Shown piece after piece: positions 16,001 through 24,123 of a stretch of 64,000 nucleotides of DNA (the stretch's first letter is position 1; every line of letters begins with the position of its first letter). Under the pieces are notes generated by a model. That model had not been told where the DNA came from. It searched no databases and saw only the letters and a program-made list of their open reading frames with translations. Source of the stretch: JAGZHZ01 sp963929865 (GTDB lineage: Bacteria; Bacillota; Clostridia; Lachnospirales; Lachnospiraceae); assembly GCA_963929865.1 (NCBI GenBank), contig CAWVKK010000065.1:62001-126000 (forward strand). The letters run 5' to 3'. The translations under genes were made by a program, and so were the position numbers.

Positions 16001-16286
16001 TATGAAAAGTTTTCATTCCAAATTTTCGGTGATTTTCACGAAAATAATTTTCCTACTTGCCAAACTGTCAAAAACGTGCTTTGCCTGTTATTCGGCTGTA
16101 AAATTCCATTTCTTTTTCTGTATGTTTCCCAGAGCTTTGTCTCTTTATTCCGGCTTTTTTCTGTCAAAATCAAAAAAAATTCTGTTTCATCAATTTTTTA
16201 TTAGTTTTTTTCCAGAAAATGTGCTATTATAAGAAGTAGCTTTATATTATGTAAAGTAATTTTCAAAAGAAATGGAGGAGATAATC
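16001..16286 (+). other. AT-rich region upstream of citrate synthase
   Basis: About 285 bases without a gene, very AT-rich. A plausible plus-strand -10 is TATTAT at 16225-16230 with TG upstream, and another AT box near 16245; no convincing -35. The ribosome site GGAGGAG at 16274-16280 fixes the downstream start. I see no hairpin or repeat of note. Confidence 0.4.
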
Positions 16287-17654
16287 ATGAACTCGAATAG
16301 TTTCTCAGAAATTACCCCCGATATTCTAGCATTATCCAAATATGTTGCCAGTGCAAATCAGATTGACCCGGAGCTTTATACAAAGCTGGACGTCAAACGC
16401 GGTCTGCGCGATATCAATGGAAAAGGTGTTCTTGCCGGTCTGACAGAAATCTCAGAGGTGAAGTCAAGCGAAAAAGTCAACGGCGTATCCGTTCCCTGCG
16501 AAGGACAGCTCTTTTACCGAGGTATCAATATTCAGGATATCGTGAAAGGTTTTCTTGTTGAAAAGCGCTTTGGTTATGAAGAAACTACGTATCTGCTGCT
16601 GTTTGGAAGACTTCCGGACAAGACGGAACTTCGGGATTTTAAAAATCTTCTGGCTACCTACCGCACGCTTCCTACCAGCTTTGTGCGCGATATCATTATG
16701 AAGGCGCCCAGTCAGGATATGATGAATACGCTCGCGAGAAGCGTTCTCACACTGTATTCTTATGACGACAGAGCAGATGATATTTCCATTCCAAACGTAC
16801 TGCGTCAGTGTCTTCAGCTAATCAGTCTCTTCCCAATGTTGTCTGTATACGGTTACCAGGCTTACCGTCACTATCACGACGGACAGAGTCTGTTTATCCA
16901 TTCGCCGAAACCGGAGTTGTCTACTGCCGAAAATATTCTGCACATTCTCCGTCCAGACAGTTCATACACAGAATTAGAGGCTCAGATTTTGGATATCGCT
17001 CTTGTTCTTCACATGGAGCACGGCGGCGGAAATAACTCTTCTTTCACAACCCATGTCGTCACCTCTTCTGCAACAGACACGTATTCTGTCATTGCGGCCT
17101 CGCTCGGCTCTCTGAAAGGACCTCGCCACGGCGGCGCCAACATCAAGGTTGTAAAGATGGTCGAAGATATGAAGCAGCATGTAAAAGATTGGAGCGATGA
17201 AGACGAAGTCAAAACGTATCTGCGCGCGCTTTTAAACCGGGAGGCATTTGACCACGCAGGGCTCATCTATGGTATGGGACATGCCGTCTATTCTCTGTCC
17301 GACCCAAGAGCCAATATCTTTAAAGCCTTCGTCCAGAAGCTCGCTGTCGCAAAAAACCGCGTAGACGAGTTTAATCTGTATTCTATGGTAGAGCGTCTTG
17401 CCCCTGTCGTAATCGGGGAAGAACGCCGCATTTACAAAGGCGTCAGCGCCAACGTAGATTTCTACAGCGGTTTCGTCTACAGTATGCTTGATCTCCCGAC
17501 CGAGCTTTACACGCCGATCTTCGCCATCGCGCGTATCGTGGGATGGAGCGCGCACCGGCTGGAAGAATTAGTCAACAACGGTAAAATTATCCGCCCTGCT
17601 TATCAGAGCGTTTCTGAGCGGAAGCCTTATGTGCCGATTGATCAGCGTTCTTAA
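16287..17654 (+). CDS. gltA: Citrate synthase (citrate/2-methylcitrate synthase family)
   Basis: Condenses oxaloacetate with acetyl-CoA. Start at 16287 is set by GGAGGAG six bases upstream; a 5-residue longer reading runs through that site. The 455 residues contain the three catalytic positions of the family: the His in LHMEHGGGNNSSFTTH, the His in GMGHAVYSLSDPRA, and the Asp in NVDFYSGFVYSML. GPRHGGAN is also seen. It is the longer clostridial form. No aconitase or isocitrate dehydrogenase gene is adjacent, so a role in glutamate precursor supply is inferred. 2-methylcitrate synthase activity cannot be excluded. Confidence 0.93.
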   Translation: MNSNSFSEITPDILALSKYVASANQIDPELYTKLDVKRGLRDINGKGVLAGLTEISEVKSSEKVNGVSVPCEGQLFYRGINIQDIVKGFLVEKRFGYEETTYLLLFGRLPDKTELRDFKNLLATYRTLPTSFVRDIIMKAPSQDMMNTLARSVLTLYSYDDRADDISIPNVLRQCLQLISLFPMLSVYGYQAYRHYHDGQSLFIHSPKPELSTAENILHILRPDSSYTELEAQILDIALVLHMEHGGGNNSSFTTHVVTSSATDTYSVIAASLGSLKGPRHGGANIKVVKMVEDMKQHVKDWSDEDEVKTYLRALLNREAFDHAGLIYGMGHAVYSLSDPRANIFKAFVQKLAVAKNRVDEFNLYSMVERLAPVVIGEERRIYKGVSANVDFYSGFVYSMLDLPTELYTPIFAIARIVGWSAHRLEELVNNGKIIRPAYQSVSERKPYVPIDQRS

Positions 17655-17662
17655 TTTTTCAC

Positions 17663-17712
17663 AAAAAAAAGACTGCTGCAGAACACATTTGTCTGCAGCG
17701 GCCTTTTTTCTT
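17663..17712. terminator. Bidirectional terminator between citrate synthase and thrC
   Basis: GCTGCAGA (17675-17682) pairs with TCTGCAGC (17692-17699). T-runs follow on the plus strand (17704-17709) and on the minus strand (17670-17663). It separates the convergent citrate synthase and threonine synthase genes. Confidence 0.85.
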
Positions 17713-17726
17713 TTCGCCCTGAGGCG

Positions 17727-19217
17727 TCATTTCATATTTAAAATATTCAAAACGGTATCTTTCATTTCTTCTTTTTCCACTACCGTATCGTGCAGCACCG
17801 GAGCTGTCCTGATTTCTTCGATCGCATTCGGGACGACCGTCTTTGCTATCCTGCTCAGCTCATCCACCAGCTCAAAGTCTGACATGGCGTCGTATTTGCC
17901 ATCGATTGCGTTCATAACGCTTCTCGTAAATTTATACGGGCTTGCCGTGGAGGCGATCACCGTATACGTCTCGTCGCCTGTCTGCGCTTTATATTTCCGG
18001 TATACTTTTGAGGCAACCGCCGTGTGCGGGTCGATCACATATCCCGTCTTTCGGTACAGCGCGGCGATCTCCTGAGCCGTCTCTTCCTCGTCTGCATAGT
18101 TTCCATAAAAATCGGCAAGCTGCGCTCTCATTTTTTCGGTAATCTCATATCTTCCCTCTGTGTTGAGCGCTTTCATATAGGATGCGTCCGCCTTGGCGTT
18201 CTCGCCTGCTATTTTGTAAATCAAACGCTCCAGATTGCTGGAAATCAGAATATCCATCGACGGGGAGGAGGTCAGGAGAAATTCTCTGTTTCTGTCGTAG
18301 ATTCCCGTCTCAAAGAAATCGTACAATACTTTGTTTTCATTCGAAGCACAGATCAGCTTATGGATTGGAAGTCCCATATTTTTCGCGTAATAGGCTGCCA
18401 GAATATTTCCGAAATTTCCTGTCGGGACGACGATATTGACCGGTTCCTTTTCTCCGATTTTGCTCTGCGCCGCCAGTTTTGCGTACGCATAGACATAGTA
18501 GACAATCTGGGGCACCAGCCGTCCGATGTTGATGGAATTGGCGGAGGAAAACTGGTATCCGTTTTCTTCCATCTTTTTCTCCATCTCTTTATCCGCAAAC
18601 ATCTTTTTTACTCCTGTCTGCGCGTCGTCAAAATTTCCTCTGATTCCGACCACATAGGTATTGTTTCCTTTTTGCGTCACCATCTGCTTCTCCTGGATAG
18701 CGCTGACTCCGTCTTTCGGATAAAAAACAATAATTTTTGTCCCCGGAACGTCGGCGAAACCTGCCAGAGCGGCTTTTCCGGTGTCGCCGGACGTCGCGGT
18801 CAAAATGACGATTTCATTTTTGATGCGGTTTTTTCGCGCCGCCGCTGTCATCAGATGGGGCAGAATTGAAAGAGCCATGTCTTTAAAGGCGATCGTAGCT
18901 CCGTGAAACAGCTCCAGATAGCACGCGCCGTCCGCCTCCCTTAAAGGCGCGATCTGCGGCGTGTCAAACTTCGCGTCGTATGCCTTTGCGATACAGTCTT
19001 TTAATTCTTCCTGTGTAAAGTCCGTCAGAAATTCCTTCATAACTTCATAGGCGACTTCCTGATAAGACATCTGCGCAAGCTTATCGACCGGGCACGACAG
19101 CTTTGGGATGCGCTCCGGCACAAACAGTCCTCCGTCGTCCGCAAGCCCTTTCAGGATTGCCTGAGATGCCGTTACAGGCGCTGAATCGCTTCTTGTACTT
19201 TTGTATAATAATTCCAT
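17727..19217 (-). CDS. thrC: Threonine synthase
   Basis: PLP enzyme converting O-phosphohomoserine to threonine. The 496-residue protein is the longer thrC type, starting MELLYKSTRSD. PLP-lysine motif HGATIAFKDMALSILPHLM, phosphate loop VPTGNFGNILAAYYAK, and TATSGDTGKAALAGF are visible. The start at 19217 is preceded by AAGGATGAGG; an ATG three codons upstream overlaps that site. Monocistronic between terminators with its own promoter. Confidence 0.95.
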   Translation of the reverse strand: MELLYKSTRSDSAPVTASQAILKGLADDGGLFVPERIPKLSCPVDKLAQMSYQEVAYEVMKEFLTDFTQEELKDCIAKAYDAKFDTPQIAPLREADGACYLELFHGATIAFKDMALSILPHLMTAAARKNRIKNEIVILTATSGDTGKAALAGFADVPGTKIIVFYPKDGVSAIQEKQMVTQKGNNTYVVGIRGNFDDAQTGVKKMFADKEMEKKMEENGYQFSSANSINIGRLVPQIVYYVYAYAKLAAQSKIGEKEPVNIVVPTGNFGNILAAYYAKNMGLPIHKLICASNENKVLYDFFETGIYDRNREFLLTSSPSMDILISSNLERLIYKIAGENAKADASYMKALNTEGRYEITEKMRAQLADFYGNYADEEETAQEIAALYRKTGYVIDPHTAVASKVYRKYKAQTGDETYTVIASTASPYKFTRSVMNAIDGKYDAMSDFELVDELSRIAKTVVPNAIEEIRTAPVLHDTVVEKEEMKDTVLNILNMK

Positions 19218-19289
19218 TTTCCTCATCCTTTTCTATATTAGTCTCTGTGCTTTCGTTTCTTGCGGCTCAGTATCCGCGTGCGTGACAGC

Positions 19290-19318
19290 ATTATATCACA
19301 CAAAAAGAGCAGTTGCAA
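19290..19318 (-). promoter_or_regulatory. Promoter of thrC
   Basis: Minus strand TTGCAA (19318-19313), 17-bp spacer, TATAAT (19295-19290). The -35 lies inside the 3' arm of the terminator of the upstream SleB-like gene. Confidence 0.75.
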
Positions 19319-19339
19319 TCTTTTCCTTGCATCTGCTCT
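19301..19339 (-). terminator. Terminator after the SleB-like hydrolase gene
   Basis: Minus strand AGAGCAG (19339-19333) and downstream TGCAA pair with TTGCA and CTGCTCT (to 19306), followed by TTTTTG. It starts 9 nt after the stop codon. Confidence 0.85.
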
Positions 19340-19348
19340 CTTTGCACA

Positions 19349-20155
19349 TTAATTTGCCTGTGTGTAGAACTCTGTACCGTCATACTCAAACAATTTTTTC
19401 AGGCTGGTGTCAAACCACTGTACGTTATGTTCCTCTGCGCTTGAGCGCGCGATAAAGTACAGAGCTCCCTGAGAATAATCCTCGCCGCTTAAGGCGCGTC
19501 CCACCGCTTCGATAGTCTCGTCTGTGATCTCACACGTATAGATTCTCCCGTCATACGTCGGCGAGAACTGCGGTATCCCGTCTACTGTCTGCCATATCAC
19601 TTCATATGGGGTGTCAGGGAAGCGAGGATCGGCAACACGATTGAGCACTACGTTAGCAACAAGAATCTTACTTTTTATGTCCTGCCCCGTCGCTTCAGCC
19701 TCTACTATTTGCAGCAAAGCATAATAGTCATCGTAAGCCATCTGATTTTGTTCCACTACCTGTTCTGCTGAACTTCCGATATCTGAAATACTGTCGAGCA
19801 GCTTTTGAACCGCTATCTGATTTAAGGTTTTCCGGTCTATGCTTGCTGTGCCTACCAGAACTTTTTCATACGCGTTTTCCAGATTTTTCTCTCTGGCTGC
19901 CTTGGAATAAGCTTCCATACTACTGATTCCGTTCACAAATCCAGCAAGCCCTGCCTGAAGCTCATGCGTCGTTTCCGCCCCTTTTGTGGCATACACCGTC
20001 TCCTGTCCGTCATTTCCGAACACGAAATGACAGACCGCTGTCATACCGCAAAAGAGGACTGCCGACATCATGACAATCATGATTCGACCGCCTAGTTTTC
20101 TTTTTCTTTCAGAATATCGGCATACATGTTGGAACATCGCTTTCAAGAATCGCAT
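19349..20155 (-). CDS. SleB-family cell wall hydrolase, exported
   Basis: Peptidoglycan hydrolase of the SleB/CwlJ (Hydrolase_2) family, whose members include spore cortex-lytic transglycosylases. The 268 residues have a basic N-terminus and one hydrophobic segment at about 25-45 (IMIVMMSAVLFCGMTAVCHF) acting as signal or anchor. A linker follows, then the C-terminal catalytic domain with LLQIVEAEATGQDIKSK, ILVANVVLNRV and FPDTPYEVIWQ; the Glu in VEAEA fits the catalytic position. No peptidoglycan-binding repeat is attached, unlike true SleB, and no ypeB follows. It has a consensus vegetative promoter, which argues against a strictly late-sporulation gene. Confidence 0.85.
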   Translation of the reverse strand: MRFLKAMFQHVCRYSERKRKLGGRIMIVMMSAVLFCGMTAVCHFVFGNDGQETVYATKGAETTHELQAGLAGFVNGISSMEAYSKAAREKNLENAYEKVLVGTASIDRKTLNQIAVQKLLDSISDIGSSAEQVVEQNQMAYDDYYALLQIVEAEATGQDIKSKILVANVVLNRVADPRFPDTPYEVIWQTVDGIPQFSPTYDGRIYTCEITDETIEAVGRALSGEDYSQGALYFIARSSAEEHNVQWFDTSLKKLFEYDGTEFYTQAN

Positions 20156-20214
20156 CACTTATTTCCTCTTCCTTTCTGAGTAGTAGAGGTAACGTATATT
20201 CCTCATGTATTGCA

Positions 20215-20243
20215 ATTATATTAATTTTTTACATTTTTGTCAA
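20215..20243 (-). promoter_or_regulatory. Perfect sigma-A promoter of the SleB-like gene
   Basis: Minus strand TTGACA (20243-20238), 17-bp spacer, TATAAT (20220-20215). Exact consensus; the transcript would begin near 20208, about 50 nt before the ATG. Confidence 0.85.
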
Positions 20244-20537
20244 GTAATATTTTATAATTTTGTAATATTTTACGGTCAATTTTCCCACATTTTCTCTGAT
20301 TTTTTCTGTTATTTTTATTCTATTTTATGTTTTTTTATTCATTATTGTTTCACAGCATTTCTTTCCTATCTCCATTTTTCATTTGTTTTATCACATTTTT
20401 AGACTTTGTATCCGCTTCACAGATAGTATTTTTATTCTTTTAAACATTATTTAACATTTTTGAAATATTTTATATTTTTTTGTCATTTTTAGACGTCATC
20501 CTCTTCCCTTTTTCTGTCCGCAACTCCTCCTTTTCCG
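20244..20537. other. AT-rich intergenic region, nothing recognised
   Basis: About 290 bases made almost wholly of A/T runs between the SleB-like promoter and the terminator of the repeat protein gene. No open frame with a ribosome site, tRNA or clear hairpin is seen. The very low GC could act as an upstream element for the strong promoter at 20215-20243; that is inference. Confidence 0.4.
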
Positions 20538-20578
20538 TAAAAAAACCGCTGTCTTCTTCTTTTTCGACAACGGTTTTT
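20538..20578 (-). terminator. Terminator after the LRR/peptidoglycan-binding gene
   Basis: Minus strand AAAAACCG and TGTC (from 20578) pair with GACA and CGGTTTTT, with a T-run ending at about 20539. One mismatch in the stem. Confidence 0.8.
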
Positions 20579-20604
20579 CCTTCATTTTTCCTATATTCTG
20601 TTTT

Positions 20605-21723
20605 TTACGCCGTGATCCCCAAAGCTCTCAGCAGCTCTGCGTCGATCGTTCCGGTCTGTGCCATCCCCTGGTCGGTCTGGTACTGCCTGATCGCCCCGGA
20701 AGTGTTTGCTCCCACAATTCCGTCCACTGCGCCGCACGGATATCCCAGCTCGTTCAGCCTTTGCTGTACGCTTCGGATTACTTCTTGCGTAATTTCGACT
20801 TCCGGCTGCACCTCATAGCCAAGTTCTTCCGCGCTCTGCATAATCTGAGCCGACGTCTGCTCATAGTCCTCAGAATTTACAGGAATCCACAGCGCCTGCG
20901 CCGATTGAAGCGCCGCAGAATTTTCTCTGGCATACACCACTGCATTGGGGCTGTTCACAAACGTATTTTCCGATAGGATCTGGCACGTATCCGGCAGGTA
21001 CACCCGCGAGAGCTGTTCCATATTTTCAAATACATCCCCCGGTCTGCTGTTTCGAAAAGCGCCCTGGCTGGAAACGTCGGCGCTCGGGTACAGATAGACA
21101 GAGGTCACGGATTTGCAGTAAGTAAACGGGCTGTCTCCAAATACAACGGCGTCCGCCAAAAGCACGACGTCTGTTATATTTCGGTTTAAAGTAAACGCGC
21201 GGTAACCGATTGTCAGCTCTGCCGCGTTTATGATGAGGGAGCCGGTCAGACCGCAGTTATAAAACGCTTCGTTTCCGATCGTCAGGGTCTGCGCTTTCTG
21301 CCGGGGAAACGTGATCTGTTTAAGCGACCGGCATCCTGAAAACGCTTCATTTCCAATAGAGCGTATGCTCTGCGGAAGCATAACGGTCTCAATAACCTCA
21401 TTTTGATAAAAAGCCTGATCTTCAATTACCGTCACAGCAGCCCCGTCGATCTCATCCGGTATCACAACCTGCGATTCCTCTCCGATGTAGGCGCGGATGT
21501 GAACCTCCCCTTCGTTTACCGCATACAGAAAATCCGATGCTTCACTGTCGGAAGCCGTATCCTCCTGCTGCGCCTGTTCTCTTTTCGCAATCTCCTGAGA
21601 GATCTCGGTTCTCATCTGTTTTAATTCTTCTAAAGAATACCCGGAATAATCCTCGGCTGCACAGACAGAGATCCCTGCCGTCATCGCAGCCGCCGCCAGC
21701 AGGAAAACCACTTTTTTTCTCAT
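20605..21723 (-). CDS. Secreted BspA-type leucine-rich repeat protein with peptidoglycan-binding domain
   Basis: Surface or exported protein. The ATG at 21723 is preceded by GAGGAGG. The 372 residues show a signal peptide (KKVVFLLAAAAMTAGISVCA, cleavage at about 22) and a short helical Gln/Glu segment (28-55). Some six LRR_5/BspA repeats follow at about 65-265, such as SIRSIGNEAFSGCRSLKQI and TIGNEAFYNC. The C-terminal PG_binding_1 domain (about 310-370) contains VQQRLNELGYPCGAVDGIVG and AIRQYQTDQGM. BspA repeats bind proteins or host surfaces in several bacteria; here the wall-binding domain would hold the repeats on peptidoglycan. Ligand unknown. Monocistronic. Confidence 0.88.
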   Translation of the reverse strand: MRKKVVFLLAAAAMTAGISVCAAEDYSGYSLEELKQMRTEISQEIAKREQAQQEDTASDSEASDFLYAVNEGEVHIRAYIGEESQVVIPDEIDGAAVTVIEDQAFYQNEVIETVMLPQSIRSIGNEAFSGCRSLKQITFPRQKAQTLTIGNEAFYNCGLTGSLIINAAELTIGYRAFTLNRNITDVVLLADAVVFGDSPFTYCKSVTSVYLYPSADVSSQGAFRNSRPGDVFENMEQLSRVYLPDTCQILSENTFVNSPNAVVYARENSAALQSAQALWIPVNSEDYEQTSAQIMQSAEELGYEVQPEVEITQEVIRSVQQRLNELGYPCGAVDGIVGANTSGAIRQYQTDQGMAQTGTIDAELLRALGITA

Positions 21724-21785
21724 CTGTATTCCTCCTCGCATCATTTTTCAAGTGACCGGCTGTGCGCAGCCTGCACTCTGAATGG

Positions 21786-21791
21786 ATTATA
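21786..21791 (-). promoter_or_regulatory. Extended -10 promoter of the LRR protein gene
   Basis: Minus strand TGGTATAAT gives an extended -10 (TG, one base, TATAAT) with the -10 hexamer at 21791-21786. No good -35 at the usual distance. Confidence 0.55.
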
Positions 21792-21852
21792 CCATATCCG
21801 GCATCTGTTTTTGTCATTTTTTATCGAAATTTTAGAAATCGGCTCTCCTCTT

Positions 21853-23529
21853 CTATGCGTTCTGGTTGTCGGTCTCTTTGTTGTTGATCGCCGTCACCAG
21901 AGCGTTGATCGACGCGCGGATGATGTCGACGTCAACGCCTGCGCCCCAGAACATCTTTCCGTTTTTATCCCGGATTCCGACATACGCGATGGCTCTCGAG
22001 CTTGAGCTCTGCTCCAGCGCGTGCTCCTGGTACGTCACCAGATCGTATTCCAGGCGGAAATGCTTCTTCAGCGCGTTGCTGACTGCATTTAAGCGTCCGT
22101 TTCCGGAAGCGATGATCACGCGCGGCTCTCCCTTGTATTCTGCCGTCACTTCCGCAATGATTCCGTTGTGCTGTTTGAAATGTACTTCTGTAATATTGTA
22201 CGGAGAAGTAAGCCCCTCAAATCTCTTTTTGAATACCTCAAAGATCTCATCCGGATGCAGCTCTTTGTGCGTGTGGTCGGATACCTCTTTTGCCGCGTAT
22301 CCCATCGCCTCGCGCATTTTTGCCGGCAGGTTCAGACCGAAATTCTGCTCCAGAATATAGCCTACGCCGCCTTTGCCGGACTGGCTGTTGATCCGGATAA
22401 CGTCGGCGTCATAGCATCTTCCCACGTCAGTCGGATCGATCGGCAGATACGGAACGGTCCAGTGCTCCGGATCATGCTCTTCGCGGTATTTCATGCCCTT
22501 TGCGATCGCATCCTGATGAGAACCGGAGAATGCCGCAAACACCAGAGCGCCGCTGTACGGGCTTCTCGGATCGATTTTCATCCCGGTATACTCCTCATAT
22601 CCCTCGCAGATCTCCGGCATATTGCTGAAATCCAGCTCCGGATCCACTCCCTGTGAGTACATATTCATCGCCAGCGTCACAATGTCGACGTTTCCGGTCC
22701 GCTCTCCGTTTCCGAACAGCGTCCCCTCAATGCGGTCCGCCCCGGCGAGGATTCCCATCTCCGCGTCTGAGATTCCGCTTCCGCGGTCGTTATGCGGGTG
22801 AAGCGATACAATGACATTGTCTCTGTATTTCAGATGGTCGCAGACGTATTCTACCTGGCTGGCATACACATGCGGCATTGCCATCTGAACGGTGCTCGGC
22901 AGGTTGATAATCGCCTTCTTATCCGGCGTCGGCTTCCACACATCCAAAACAGCGTTGCACACCTCCACCGCATAGTCCACTTCCGTTCCGGAGAAGCTCT
23001 CCGGGCTGTATTCAAACAGGAAGTTTCCGTCTGTCTCATCGGCCAGCTTCTTTAAGAGAGCCGCTCCGTCCACTGCGATCTGCAGAATTTCTTCCTTTGA
23101 TTTTTTGAACACCTGCTCTCTCTGGGCAAGCGAGGTTGAATTATACACATGGACAATCGCCTTTTTGGCTCCTTTTAACGCCTCAAACGTCTTCTTGATG
23201 ATATGCTCTCTCGCCTGCGTCAGCACCTGGATCGTCACGTCGTCCGGGATCAGATCCTGCTCGATCAGCGCTCTCAAAAACTGGTATTCTGTCTCAGAGG
23301 CAGCCGGAAATCCCACCTCGATCTCTTTAAACCCTACTTTTACCAGAAGCTTGAAAAAGTCGATTTTCTGTTCCAGCGTCATCGGAACGACCAGAGCCTG
23401 GTTTCCATCTCTTAAGTCAACGCTGCACCAGATCGGCGCGCGGTCGATGTACTCTTTTTTCGCCCATTTCATCGACTCTGCCGGCGGCATAAAATACTGT
23501 CTCTTATACTTCTTAAAATTTTCCATCAT
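21853..23529 (-). CDS. leuA: 2-isopropylmalate synthase (long form)
   Basis: First committed step of leucine synthesis: acetyl-CoA plus 2-oxoisovalerate. The start at 23529 follows AAAGGAGAC; the open frame continues upstream into the T-box terminator and is rejected. The 558 residues comprise the TIM-barrel catalytic domain (WCSVDLRDGNQALV, the HPHNDRGSG metal-ligand motif, GNGERTGNVDIVTLAMN) and a C-terminal LeuA dimer/allosteric domain from about 430. The FMPPAESMKWAKKEYID N-terminus marks the long form found in actinobacteria and many Clostridia. The rest of the leucine pathway (leuCD) is 16 kb away in this window. Confidence 0.95.
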   Translation of the reverse strand: MMENFKKYKRQYFMPPAESMKWAKKEYIDRAPIWCSVDLRDGNQALVVPMTLEQKIDFFKLLVKVGFKEIEVGFPAASETEYQFLRALIEQDLIPDDVTIQVLTQAREHIIKKTFEALKGAKKAIVHVYNSTSLAQREQVFKKSKEEILQIAVDGAALLKKLADETDGNFLFEYSPESFSGTEVDYAVEVCNAVLDVWKPTPDKKAIINLPSTVQMAMPHVYASQVEYVCDHLKYRDNVIVSLHPHNDRGSGISDAEMGILAGADRIEGTLFGNGERTGNVDIVTLAMNMYSQGVDPELDFSNMPEICEGYEEYTGMKIDPRSPYSGALVFAAFSGSHQDAIAKGMKYREEHDPEHWTVPYLPIDPTDVGRCYDADVIRINSQSGKGGVGYILEQNFGLNLPAKMREAMGYAAKEVSDHTHKELHPDEIFEVFKKRFEGLTSPYNITEVHFKQHNGIIAEVTAEYKGEPRVIIASGNGRLNAVSNALKKHFRLEYDLVTYQEHALEQSSSSRAIAYVGIRDKNGKMFWGAGVDVDIIRASINALVTAINNKETDNQNA

Positions 23530-23599
23530 TTTTGTCTCCTTTGCATTACTCCGTTTTTTCTGCCTGAGAATTTTCCATGCGTTTTCTGTTATGGCAAAC

Positions 23600-23926
23600 A
23601 AAAAAAATCTTTCATCTTCCACAGCCTTTTGCTGTCAGAGACGAAAGATTGCCTGTTTCTCACGCGGTACCACTCTAATTCATGAATTTCTTCACACACT
23701 CATCGGATACGGATGTTTCCACCTTATATCCTGCCCGGTTAACGGTCGGGAACCGTCTACGTCTACTCTTCTGACAAATCTGATCAGAATTTGGGGCAGC
23801 TGCTCCGAGGCGAGTTCCATAGCTTCCGTCTGCTGCCTCGCATCAACCGGCAGTTTTCTGAATCCAGTCCCTATGTACTATTCCTCATCCTTGCATTTTG
23901 CGATGTTTGATTGCTTTTTACTGCTA
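23600..23926 (-). promoter_or_regulatory. T-box leader of leuA, Leu (CTC) specifier
   Basis: Minus strand carries the T-box AGAGTGGTACCGCG (23676-23663). A terminator with arms AATCTTTCGTCT (23650-23639) and AGATGAAAGATT ends in a long T-run (to 23600). An AGTA element is at about 23879 and stem I follows. The specifier position GGAACTCGCC contains CTC at 23814-23812, a leucine codon, matching leuA. Uncharged tRNA-Leu should favour read-through. Boundaries are approximate. Confidence 0.92.
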
Positions 23927-23932
23927 TCTAAT

Positions 23933-23961
23933 ACGATATCATCGAAACGGCTAATTGTCAA
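23933..23961 (-). promoter_or_regulatory. Promoter of the leuA T-box transcript
   Basis: Minus strand TTGACA (23961-23956), 17-bp spacer, TATCGT (23938-23933). Good -35, weak -10. 23962-24061 shows nothing recognisable. Confidence 0.6.
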
Positions 23962-24061
23962 TCTTTTTTTCCCCGGGTTTACGCTGTTTGCTGTTGCGTG
24001 CAGGATTTTTGGGACACAGGTATCTTAAAATTCACCGTCTTGCGGAGGGCAGATCGCCGCA

Positions 24062-24104
24062 AAAAAACAGTGTAACCCGCTGAAACCGGATTACACCGTC
24101 TTTT
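24062..24104 (-). terminator. Terminator after the ABC exporter operon
   Basis: Minus strand ACGGTGTAATCCGG pairs imperfectly with CGGGTTACACTGT across a short loop, followed by TTTTTTT (to 24061). It lies 20 nt after the stop of the second ABC gene. Confidence 0.8.
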
Positions 24105-24123
24105 TATCTGTTATTTTACAGCT

